Shown here: positions 8,567 through 16,233 of the stretch, piece by piece
How the letters are laid out: each line of letters starts with the position of its first letter
How positions within the stretch are numbered: position 1 is the first letter of the stretch
Origin: Oceanospirillales bacterium
Lineage (GTDB): Bacteria > Pseudomonadota > Gammaproteobacteria > Pseudomonadales > Endozoicomonadaceae
Assembly: GCA_004762125.1 (NCBI GenBank)
Contig: SIHQ01000001.1
Span: 310,001 to 374,000 of the forward strand
Direction: 5' to 3'
DNA length: 64,000 nt
The notes under the pieces: generated by a model
Seen by the model: the letters and a program-made list of their open reading frames with translations, nothing else
The model's database searches: none
Told to the model about the DNA's origin: nothing
Program-made: the position numbers and the translations under genes

Positions 8567-9916
8567 CTACTGTCTACCAAAGAGTCCGGCTTTATCCTCA
8601 CGCTCCTGCTTCATAGTCATACACAGAAAGACAATAGCCATGATGCAGGCGGCCAGTATCAGTATAAAACCACCACTCCAACCCATCTCATCGACAATGA
8701 CTCCCATGGCTAGGTTGGCAAAGAGCGCCCCTCCAAGATAACCAAACAGTCCTGTTAGCCCTGTTGCTGTTCCAGTCGCTTTTTTAGGCGCTGAATCTGC
8801 AGCTTGAAGCCCTACCAGAACTACAGGCCCATAGATAAAAAAGCCAACAAAGATTAAACAAAAATTATCAATCAGAGGGTTACCTGCCGGGTTCTGCCAG
8901 TAAACCACTATAGCGAAAAAGACCATCACCATCATCCAGATGCTGACAGGCGCCCTGCAGCCTCTGAAGAAACGATCTGATGCCCAACCACAGAGAAGAA
9001 TCCCCGGAATACCTGCGAACTCATAAAGGAAGTACGCCCAGCCACTCTGAGTCATCGAGAAACCTTTTACTTCCGATAAATAGGTAGGTGCCCAATCCAG
9101 TACACCGTAGCGGACCAGATAGACAAAAACATTGGCCAGAGAGAGGTACCAGAGCAGTTTGTTATTAAATACATATTTAAAAAAAATCTCTTTGGCTGTC
9201 ATCTCCTGCTCGTGACTCTCGTCGTAGGATTTCAGACACTCTCCTGTCCATTCTTCAATACTGGGCAAACCACATGATTGAGGTGTATCTCTCAGAAGAG
9301 TCCAGGTAACACCAGCAAAGACAAGAGCTACTACTCCATGAAACCAGAGCTGTGAATGCCAATCCTGAAAGATATAAATAGCAAAAATGGCCATGGGGCC
9401 AACCAAACCAGCACCTAAATTGTGAGAGGTATTCCAGTAGGCCCACTTCACTCCCCGTTCCCTTACCGAAAACCAATGTGTCATCACTCGGCTACCTGCT
9501 GGATAACCCATCCCTTGAAACCAGCCGTTCAAAAACAACAATGCGAACATAGCGGGAATAGAAGCTGTAGCAAAAGGCATGATGCCCATAAAAATCATGG
9601 TCAGTGCGGAGAGGATCAAACCAATACTCATAAACTTTCGTGCATCACTGCGATCCGAAAGATTCCCCATCAAAAACTTACTGAAACCATAAGCAAAAGA
9701 AACCGCAGACAGGGCAAACCCCAGTTCGGATTTGGTAAATCCCTGTTCAATCAGGCTCGGCATAGCCAGAGAAAAGTTCTTTCGAATTAGATAATAAGCG
9801 GCATAACCGACAATGATTCCCAGCAATACCTGAAAACGAAGTTTTTTATAGGTCCCATCAATGTCTTGTTCAGCGATCTGCTCCTGATGAGCAGGAGGAC
9901 TGAGAAATCCCAACAT
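8567..9916 (-). CDS. glpT: Glycerol-3-phosphate:phosphate antiporter GlpT
   Basis: The 449-residue major-facilitator protein aligns with E. coli GlpT along its length: GYAAYYLIRKNFSLAMP, GWFQGMGYP, RDTPQSCGLP, VFVYLVRYGVLDW, GIPGILLCGW, TGLFGYLGGA. Arg45 falls exactly at the phosphate-binding Arg45 of E. coli GlpT, and the second binding Arg is in YLVRYG. About twelve membrane helices are expected in the inner membrane. The ATG at 9916 has AGGAG eight bases upstream; the extension to 9976 is unlikely. It lies 95 bases after the SDR gene with no clear terminator between, so read-through from the lipid cluster is possible. No glpK or glpD is nearby. Confidence 0.92.
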   Translation of the reverse strand: MLGFLSPPAHQEQIAEQDIDGTYKKLRFQVLLGIIVGYAAYYLIRKNFSLAMPSLIEQGFTKSELGFALSAVSFAYGFSKFLMGNLSDRSDARKFMSIGLILSALTMIFMGIMPFATASIPAMFALLFLNGWFQGMGYPAGSRVMTHWFSVRERGVKWAYWNTSHNLGAGLVGPMAIFAIYIFQDWHSQLWFHGVVALVFAGVTWTLLRDTPQSCGLPSIEEWTGECLKSYDESHEQEMTAKEIFFKYVFNNKLLWYLSLANVFVYLVRYGVLDWAPTYLSEVKGFSMTQSGWAYFLYEFAGIPGILLCGWASDRFFRGCRAPVSIWMMVMVFFAIVVYWQNPAGNPLIDNFCLIFVGFFIYGPVVLVGLQAADSAPKKATGTATGLTGLFGYLGGALFANLAMGVIVDEMGWSGGFILILAACIMAIVFLCMTMKQEREDKAGLFGRQ

Positions 9917-10011
9917 GAATATAAGCTCCTGATTCTGACGTCCGCCTAATTGCAGACCAGAAACGGGATTTAGCAAGTTTTGATACCAAGTCAGCGCTGA
10001 AAATTGAAGAA

Positions 10012-10788
10012 CTAACGAACTTGTTTTCCGACCAGAAAAAAGTAAAGTCGATAGGGGATAACTCTAAGCAACCCCATAATACGAGCAAAAACGAAGGGGA
10101 AACGGATTTCAAAACCTTTGCGTTTAAGGCCTTGGGCAATAGATCTCGCGGCCTGCTCGGAAGAAACCAAAAAAGGCATATGAAAAGTATTCTTATCTGT
10201 CAGAGGTGTCTTTACAAATCCTGGATTAATAAGCCGTACATCAATACCAGAGGATTTTAGTTCCAGGTGTAGACACTCCGCCATATTGATCAATGCGGCT
10301 TTACTGGCTCCGTAAGCTGAAGCCATTGGCAGACCACGATAACCGGACAAGGATGCATTAATAGCGATTTGACCTGAGCCCTGCTCTCTCATTAATTCGA
10401 TCAGAGGTTCCAGACAATAACTGGTTCCCATCACATTCAAATCCATATGCTGTTGAACGGTTTCTGCTCGAAATACTCTTCCGTCCATTGGTATGAAATT
10501 ACCTGCATTTAGTACGGCCAAATCAATAGAGCCATATTGTTCAACAATACCTCTCACAGCACTTTCAACGGAGAGCCGATCAAGAATATCGAGAGTCAGT
10601 GGAATAATCTCACCAGTTAAGTCTTTCGCTTGCTGATGAAGTTCTTCAAGTTTTTCACCATTGCGGGCACTGACCACTACCCTCATGCCTTGCTTTGCCA
10701 GCAACAAAGCCAAAGCTTCTCCAATCCCCTGACTGGCTCCTGTAATCCAGGCAACTCCCTTACCATGGGAACGTTCATCACGGCTCAT
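10012..10788 (-). CDS. Short-chain dehydrogenase/reductase
   Basis: This classical SDR of 258 residues has TGASQGIG near residue 17 (NAD(P) binding), NAG, a catalytic Ser (NASLSGYRG) and YGASK. The extended C-terminal helix (RIMGLLRVIPYRLYFFLVG) may associate with the membrane. It is the last gene of a five-gene leftward operon, each gene overlapping the next by four bases. It probably oxidises or reduces a lipid-derived carbonyl in the same pathway as the Cfa-like methyltransferase, which is inference from context. The substrate is unknown. Confidence 0.88.
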   Translation of the reverse strand: MSRDERSHGKGVAWITGASQGIGEALALLLAKQGMRVVVSARNGEKLEELHQQAKDLTGEIIPLTLDILDRLSVESAVRGIVEQYGSIDLAVLNAGNFIPMDGRVFRAETVQQHMDLNVMGTSYCLEPLIELMREQGSGQIAINASLSGYRGLPMASAYGASKAALINMAECLHLELKSSGIDVRLINPGFVKTPLTDKNTFHMPFLVSSEQAARSIAQGLKRKGFEIRFPFVFARIMGLLRVIPYRLYFFLVGKQVR

Positions 10789-11354
10789 TTACTGAGCGCT
10801 CTGAATGCATCAGCCATTCCTTCTTCCTTCGCGAAAACAAAGGTTAAGGTCCCCAGTTTTATTCCCCATTTACTGACCGTGGCAACATTAATTAAAGTGC
10901 CGTTTTCCTGCAGGTAGAGCCAGTCATCAAATGACACACGCCAACTACTGTCTCCAATGGGTAAATCCAACTGATATTTCCAGTTAAAACTGTTGCCCGC
11001 TCTTTTCCCTAAAGCCTTACCAATGACATCACCAGCCGTTCCTTCATACTGTCCATCAGGGAGTATTTTCAGTTTCCAAAGGCGGTCAGAAGTCGATCCA
11101 TCAGCGTATTCGAACTGCTCATCCAGTATCAGCGTGTCATTCTCAACACGACCTCTCATGACAACCTTAAAACGATTTCTTACTTTACCAAATCGATCCT
11201 GAAACATGCCCCAAGCAAGAGTTTCTCCTAAAAAGTAATCCTCAACTTTTAATTCGGGCGTTTCATTTTTATATTGTTCGATATCCATCGTCGAGCACCC
11301 TGGCAGGAGGATCAGAGAAAGCAGTACTGATATAATTGCCCATACCTTGTTCAT
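10785..11354 (-). CDS. DUF3833 lipoprotein
   Basis: The 189-residue protein has a lipoprotein signal ending in LLPGCS (Cys about 20), then one DUF3833 domain: ELKVEDYFLGETLAWGMFQDRFG, FEYADGSTSDRLWKL, GNSFNWKYQLDLP. DUF3833 proteins are known mostly from context, in clusters with Cfa-like methyltransferase, DUF1365 and FAD oxidase genes, as here. It may bind or carry a lipid at the membrane, but that is inference. It overlaps both neighbours by four bases, so it is translationally coupled. Confidence 0.85.
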   Translation of the reverse strand: MNKVWAIISVLLSLILLPGCSTMDIEQYKNETPELKVEDYFLGETLAWGMFQDRFGKVRNRFKVVMRGRVENDTLILDEQFEYADGSTSDRLWKLKILPDGQYEGTAGDVIGKALGKRAGNSFNWKYQLDLPIGDSSWRVSFDDWLYLQENGTLINVATVSKWGIKLGTLTFVFAKEEGMADAFRALSK

Positions 11355-12571
11355 AACGGCCTTCTGATTTTGTAAAGCCTGACATCAGTGCTGCCACTGT
11401 TAAATCCTGCTTCACAATAAGCAAAATAGAAATTCCACATATTGCGAAAAGCAGAATCAAACCGACCTTTATTTATGTCAGGCCAACACGCATTAAACTT
11501 TTGATACCAATGCTGAATCGTTTTTGCATAATCAGGCCCAAAAGCTATGCTTTTTTCCAACGTCAGGTCAGCCTGAAAAATTTTCTCCTGCAACACGCTG
11601 TGACTGGGTAACATGCCTCCCGGAAAAATAAACTTCTGGATATAATCCACGTTCTTCCGGTAGCCAGAAAAACGTTCATCAGCAATAGTAATTACCTGAA
11701 TGACGGCCACACCACCAGGTTTGAGACTGTCACGGATTTTTTTAAAATAAGTATTCCAGTGTGACTCGCCCACGGCTTCAAACATTTCTATGGAAACAAT
11801 ACGGTCATAACTGCCTTTAAGGTCGCGGTAGTCCAATAACTTAAACTGTTGATCAGTATCGTCTGGAGCATGATCCCGGGCATACTGCAACTGTTCTCTG
11901 GAAAGAGTTATTCCCAGATAAGGATATTCGCCAACTTTATTAAGTGCTCTTGAGAAACCGCCCCAACCACAGCCTACTTCCAGCACAGAGTGCTGAGGTT
12001 TCAGGTCAAGCATGTTCAACAAAGCTTCATTTTTATTGTTCTGAGCTTGCTCAAGCCCATCTGATTCAGATTTGAAGATACCACTGGAATAGGTCATCGA
12101 CTCATCAAGCCAGTGACGATAAAACTCATTTCCAAGATCATAATGAGCAGCAATATTCCGACGGCTTCCTCGCTTGCTGTTATTGTTCAATCGATGCAAT
12201 AGCCGATTTATGTTGCGACTGACCCAACCTGGCTTAAATGTTTTATCCAGAGCCTCCTCATTTTTCATGGCCCAGGACACCAGCTGTCGCAGGTCAGGTG
12301 TCTGCCAGTAGCCATCAATATAAGCTTCTGCCCAACCGATAATGCCGCCACGTGCTTGCCTGATAACTTTAGACGGCCTCTTTATTTCCAGAATCGGTGT
12401 CGTTTGCTGATAGTGAGGAACACCAATGGTAAGCCCTTCTCCACCTGGCAGCAGTAATCGAATTTGACTGACGTTGGAGCGATAAAGCTTACGCGACAAC
12501 CAGCCAAGTCCGTAAGAGCTGACCTTAGTTGTTTCACCACCACTGAATTGCTGACTGCTGCCGATCGTCAT
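11351..12571 (-). CDS. Cyclopropane-fatty-acyl-phospholipid synthase family methyltransferase
   Basis: The 406-residue protein has an N-terminal Cfa-type domain (IGWAEAYIDGYWQTPDL; AHYDLGNEFYRHWLDESMTYSSG) and an S-adenosylmethionine-binding Rossmann fold with VLEVGCGWGGFSRAL near residue 200, SIEMFEAVGE, and PGGVAVIQVITI. Family members methylate or methylenate unsaturated acyl chains of membrane phospholipids. In this particular conserved operon the relatives are tied to photo-oxidative stress and modified (cyclopropane or furan) fatty acids, so it may not be the housekeeping Cfa. The symbol is left blank for that reason. Four-base overlaps link it to the DUF1365 and DUF3833 genes. Confidence 0.9.
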   Translation of the reverse strand: MTIGSSQQFSGGETTKVSSYGLGWLSRKLYRSNVSQIRLLLPGGEGLTIGVPHYQQTTPILEIKRPSKVIRQARGGIIGWAEAYIDGYWQTPDLRQLVSWAMKNEEALDKTFKPGWVSRNINRLLHRLNNNSKRGSRRNIAAHYDLGNEFYRHWLDESMTYSSGIFKSESDGLEQAQNNKNEALLNMLDLKPQHSVLEVGCGWGGFSRALNKVGEYPYLGITLSREQLQYARDHAPDDTDQQFKLLDYRDLKGSYDRIVSIEMFEAVGESHWNTYFKKIRDSLKPGGVAVIQVITIADERFSGYRKNVDYIQKFIFPGGMLPSHSVLQEKIFQADLTLEKSIAFGPDYAKTIQHWYQKFNACWPDINKGRFDSAFRNMWNFYFAYCEAGFNSGSTDVRLYKIRRPL

Positions 12572-13389
12572 GACTCCGTCTCCATGGATTTTTCTTGTGC
12601 TTCAGGAGAAAGTTTCCCCTTGCTGGATGAATGATTACTTTTTAGCGGAACACGCTTTACCAGTGGAATGCCTTTCAACCAAAGTCTGAGTGCCTGCCAA
12701 TGAATTGTGACCATGACTTTCAATGTCTGGAATGGAATCGCTGCAAAGGCTGACAATATTGCCTTATCAGAAATTGACTGTTTTTTTCCATTCAGAGAGG
12801 CAATGAACAACCTCTGCTGACCATTGAATAGTTCAATATCCAATCTCAGTGAGTTATCTGGTGCGGGCGCTTGAAAGCGGTAGTAGCAATCTCTATCGAA
12901 AAAAGGTGATACGTGCATTTGCTTGTCGGCAGACTGGTATTCTTTTTTTCTGGTCGTGTTTTCTTCAAGAGAGCCATTAGAGACAGCAATAACATAGCTG
13001 TGTCGTTCACCAAATGTATTACTGACTTCATAAACAATGGCCGTCAGCTCTTCCCCAGAGAAACAGTAATAAACAGAAAGTGGATTAAAAACATACCCCA
13101 GAACTCTCGGATAACAGAGCAGCTGTATCTTGTCAGCCGCTTTTAACTGATGTTGGTTCAACAGCTCGCTCACATGCTGTTTCAGAAAGCAGCCAGAGCC
13201 ATCGCCATAATCACGATCATAAAAAGAAAACAGATTAAATCGGTTTCTGGAAAACAACCTGAAGTTTCGGTTCAGCTGCTCCAGCTCATCAAGGTCAAAC
13301 AACCAACTAGCGATGCGATAACTGAATCTGTGGACTCTGGGCTGATATCTGTGATGCATCAACCAACCTGTAAACAGCGCTGAATTCAT
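12568..13389 (-). CDS. DUF1365 protein
   Basis: The 273-residue protein carries the DUF1365 signature: LFTGWLMHHRYQPRVHRFSYR at the start, FNLFSFYDRDYGDG, CYPRVLGYVFNPLSVYYCF, ADKQMHVSPFFDRDCYYRF, and FQTLKVMVTIHWQALRLWLKG at the end. Its biochemical activity is not established; it is nearly always found beside an FAD-dependent oxidase and a Cfa-like methyltransferase, as here. The C-terminal tail (Ser/Lys-rich) is variable. It overlaps both neighbours by four bases. Confidence 0.9.
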   Translation of the reverse strand: MNSALFTGWLMHHRYQPRVHRFSYRIASWLFDLDELEQLNRNFRLFSRNRFNLFSFYDRDYGDGSGCFLKQHVSELLNQHQLKAADKIQLLCYPRVLGYVFNPLSVYYCFSGEELTAIVYEVSNTFGERHSYVIAVSNGSLEENTTRKKEYQSADKQMHVSPFFDRDCYYRFQAPAPDNSLRLDIELFNGQQRLFIASLNGKKQSISDKAILSAFAAIPFQTLKVMVTIHWQALRLWLKGIPLVKRVPLKSNHSSSKGKLSPEAQEKSMETES

Positions 13390-14729
13390 CCCTGAAAGCT
13401 CCCGGCTGTTTTATCAGAATCAGGAATGATCAGTCTGTCATTTTCTCCATCAACCGTCCACGGTCTACGAACATTGCCCAATACCTCGGCCACTGCCAGC
13501 CCTGACTGCAGACCATCCTCATGAAAGCCGTAACCAAACCATGCACCGCAGAACCAGGTACGGTTTTTCCCCTGTAGTTCCCAAAGCTGTTGTTGAGCTA
13601 CCATTGCGGCCGAATCAAAAACAGGATGATCATACAAGTAACAACCATGAATTTTACTGCTTTCAGGTTCCTGTCCCGGATTGAGAGTGACAAACAGTGG
13701 GCGACTATCGATATGCTGCAATCGATTCATCCAATAAGTCACTGATGGTCCCTGCCCAGATTGTGATCCCAGATAGTTCCAGCTGGCCCAGGCTCTTCTA
13801 TTTTTTGGCATCAGCGATTCATCACTGTGCAGCACAGCTCGATTACGCTGAAATGAAAACGCGCCAAGAAGGGCATGTTCCAGCTCATCAGGCTTTTCTA
13901 ACAGCGATAAACTGGTGTCCGCATGACAGGCCATCACAACCTGATCAAATTCCTGAGCATTTCCCTGCAGATCCTCAATCAGTACTCGATCCGGATACCT
14001 TTTTACCTTTTTAACACCACGATTCAGCAGAATATTATCACCCAGTTGACTGGATATTTTGTTGACGTAGTTGCGACTGCCGCCCTGAACAGTCAGCCAA
14101 CGAGGTCTATTCGATATCTGCAATAATCCATGATTTTGACAAAATCGAAGATAAGCCAAAGCCGGATAATCGAGCATCATATCTTCCGGCGTGGACCAGA
14201 TAGCAGCTCCCATCGGCAAGAGGTGGTCACGAATAAAAGTGTTACTGAAACCGTTCTTTTTTAACAATTCTCCAAGAGTGACATCAGGTGCCAGTGTCTG
14301 AATCCATTCATCACTCTTCTTATAAAAACGCAAAATATCACGCAACATTTTCCAGTAAGAGGGTTTCAATAAGTTCTTTCTCTGAGCAAAAATACCATTC
14401 AGATCCGAACCGGAATACTCCAATGAGCCCATCCCGAGGGATACACCAAAGGACATATCCGTTGCAACTTCATCAACACCTAGATTTCGCAAAAATGCTT
14501 TCAGGTTGGGATAGGTCTTTTCATTAAAAACAATAAAGCCTGTATCAACATCAATATTCTTACCATCAAGATTTACTCTGACAGTATTACTGTGACCTCC
14601 CAAACGGTCATCCTTTTCATAAAGAGTAACCTTATGTTTATGGGAAAGTAGCCAAGCACAGGAAAGCCCTGAAATTCCAGAACCAACGACGGCAATATTT
14701 AGCTGCGTATTTTTATACTTTGATTCCAT
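13386..14729 (-). CDS. FAD-dependent amine-oxidase-like oxidoreductase
   Basis: The 447-residue flavoprotein has the N-terminal dinucleotide motif VVGSGISGLSCAWLL (about residue 15), EKDDRLGGHSNTV (the GG doublet of the flavin amine-oxidase/phytoene-desaturase group), GFIVFNEKTYPN, and a C-terminal FAD segment WFCGAWFGYGFHEDG. It is the first gene of the leftward lipid operon and probably acts on the same lipid as the methyltransferase downstream, for instance in desaturation or oxidation; that is inference. A candidate RpoE/ChrR-type promoter lies 39-64 bases upstream of its start. Confidence 0.9.
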   Translation of the reverse strand: MESKYKNTQLNIAVVGSGISGLSCAWLLSHKHKVTLYEKDDRLGGHSNTVRVNLDGKNIDVDTGFIVFNEKTYPNLKAFLRNLGVDEVATDMSFGVSLGMGSLEYSGSDLNGIFAQRKNLLKPSYWKMLRDILRFYKKSDEWIQTLAPDVTLGELLKKNGFSNTFIRDHLLPMGAAIWSTPEDMMLDYPALAYLRFCQNHGLLQISNRPRWLTVQGGSRNYVNKISSQLGDNILLNRGVKKVKRYPDRVLIEDLQGNAQEFDQVVMACHADTSLSLLEKPDELEHALLGAFSFQRNRAVLHSDESLMPKNRRAWASWNYLGSQSGQGPSVTYWMNRLQHIDSRPLFVTLNPGQEPESSKIHGCYLYDHPVFDSAAMVAQQQLWELQGKNRTWFCGAWFGYGFHEDGLQSGLAVAEVLGNVRRPWTVDGENDRLIIPDSDKTAGSFQG

Positions 14730-15069
14730 CGTGTCAGGACAGCTCCAGAAAAGTGATCATTTTCTATTACGGCTATCGGGAACTTTCGGATCATCAGTAC
14801 GTGTTTTTATTACTCTCAAACTAAAAAACTATATGATTCAGCGTAAAACTGAAAGCATTCTCGTAGAAGAATGAAGACAGGAAAGCTATCGTTGAGTACG
14901 AGCACCATCAGTCAGATGATTTGCAGGCCTTACTCTATTAATATAAAACTTCAGGCAGTTGCCGATACCCATGAGGTTTGCATCCGCCTGATAGCTAGCG
15001 ATCGTCTTTAAAGTTTGAAGATATGGTGTCCAGGCAGCTACAACCCTTATTAGAGATCCAGGAAAGGAT
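14730..15069. other. Divergent intergenic region of the lipid cluster
   Basis: These 340 bases separate the leftward FAD-led operon from the rightward DUF2878 pair. The candidate ECF promoter sits at the left side. No TGATCC/CGTA pair was found facing right, so the DUF2878 pair may have another type of promoter. No coding frame is credible here. Confidence 0.5.
14768..14793 (-). promoter_or_regulatory. Candidate ECF (RpoE/ChrR, ECF11-type) promoter of the lipid operon
   Basis: On the minus strand TGATCC (-35; forward 14788-14793) is followed after 16 bases by CGTAATA (-10, CGTA at 14771-14768). TGATCC and CGTA are the elements I know from RpoE/ChrR-dependent promoters. Transcription would start about 30 bases before the FAD gene. 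The spacing is read from the sequence; the assignment is by motif and by the identity of the genes it precedes. Confidence 0.55.
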
Positions 15070-15573
15070 ATGTCGATCAGCAAAGGGCTTATTTTTAACG
15101 GGATCTGGTTTTATATTACCTGGCTCTCCGCAGTTTGGGGGCAAAACAGCTTCCTGCCATTGATCATAACTCTTTTGTTGATTCATGCTTTTTTACAAAG
15201 AAATCATCCGGCTGAATTTATACTCATCCTCATAGTAGCCAGCATTGGTATAGAAATAGACCAGTTTTTAAGCTGGACAGGTTTCTTTGTTTTCAATGAT
15301 TCTATCTGGTTACCAGAATGGCTTCTTCTTCTCTGGTGCGCTTTCGCAGCAACACTGCGCCACAGTCTGAGCTTTCTCACTAAATCTCCTGGGCTGGCTT
15401 CTATTTTTGGCGCTATCGGTGGCTCTTCCAGCTACTTTGCCGGAGTTCAATTGGGCGCGGTAGAATTTGGTTTCAGCCTAACATTCAGTTTGGCCGTTCT
15501 TGCCATTATCTGGGCGATACTATTGCCACTATTCTTCAAAATAAACGATTGGCTGGACAGAAAAATAGTATGA
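15070..15573 (+). CDS. DUF2878 integral membrane protein
   Basis: The 167-residue, very hydrophobic protein has about five membrane segments (GIWFYITWLSAVWG, FLPLIITLLLIHAFL, EFILILIVASIGIEIDQFL, WLLLLWCAFAATLRHSL, LTFSLAVLAIIWAILLPLFF). IEIDQFLSWTGFF and WLLLLWCAFA.TL are typical of DUF2878. Its function is unknown; relatives are neighbours of the FAD/DUF1365/Cfa genes. A good Shine-Dalgarno (AGGAAAGG) precedes the ATG at 15070. The stop overlaps the next start as ATGA. Confidence 0.85.
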   Translation: MSISKGLIFNGIWFYITWLSAVWGQNSFLPLIITLLLIHAFLQRNHPAEFILILIVASIGIEIDQFLSWTGFFVFNDSIWLPEWLLLLWCAFAATLRHSLSFLTKSPGLASIFGAIGGSSSYFAGVQLGAVEFGFSLTFSLAVLAIIWAILLPLFFKINDWLDRKIV

Positions 15574-16097
15574 GATTCAACCTGATTTTTACATTTCTTC
15601 TACTGTTAATTTGCTCCCCTATCATGGCCACCAGCAATTTCGAACAGGTAGGAAAAGCTCGGCTCAACGTTCTATTCTGGTCCGTCTACGATATTGAACT
15701 GCTAACACCCGATGGACTCTATGCTCCCGACAGGGTTCCGCTTAAATTAAAAATCACTTATCTGAGAGACTTTTCAGCAAAAGATCTGGTCAATAGAACC
15801 CGTAAAGAATGGTCTGAGCAAGGTATCAACCACCCGGAATCCGAGCAATGGTTGAGTACTCTTCTCGCCATATGGCCTGATATAAAAAAGGATGACTCAC
15901 TGGAGTTGTATGTCGACTGTTCACACACCAGCCAATTTTATTTTAATGACCAGCTGGCAGGTTCTGTTAAAGGCAGAAATTTTGCTTCATTTTTTCTCGC
16001 TATCTGGTTATCCGAAAAAACCAGTCAACCCGAAATGCGCTCTCAATTGTTAGCAGGCAAAACCATCAAACAGTCAAAAGGTTCCTTCTGTCGCTGA
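15570..16097 (+). CDS. Chalcone isomerase-like periplasmic protein
   Basis: The 175-residue protein starts at the ATG at 15570, which overlaps the DUF2878 stop. It has a signal peptide (FNLIFTFLLLLICSPIMA). The body has the chalcone-isomerase-like pattern: VGKARLNVLFWSVYDIELLTP, LKITYLRDFSAKDLVNRTRKEW, SFFLAIWLSEKT. Bacterial members are thought to bind or transport lipids rather than act on chalcones. Coupled to DUF2878, it completes the set of proteins usually found in the lipid cluster. Confidence 0.85.
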   Translation: MRFNLIFTFLLLLICSPIMATSNFEQVGKARLNVLFWSVYDIELLTPDGLYAPDRVPLKLKITYLRDFSAKDLVNRTRKEWSEQGINHPESEQWLSTLLAIWPDIKKDDSLELYVDCSHTSQFYFNDQLAGSVKGRNFASFFLAIWLSEKTSQPEMRSQLLAGKTIKQSKGSFCR

Positions 16098-16233
16098 ACA
16101 TTATCCGCTACCTCACCCGTAATCTTTCCACTCCTATAGTGAATTCAAATCGCTGATTCAGAGTTGCCCTGCTCAAGCATTTCAGGACTGTCCAGTATCT
16201 GCAGCACTCCCCAACTAACGCATTTGTCAGGTA

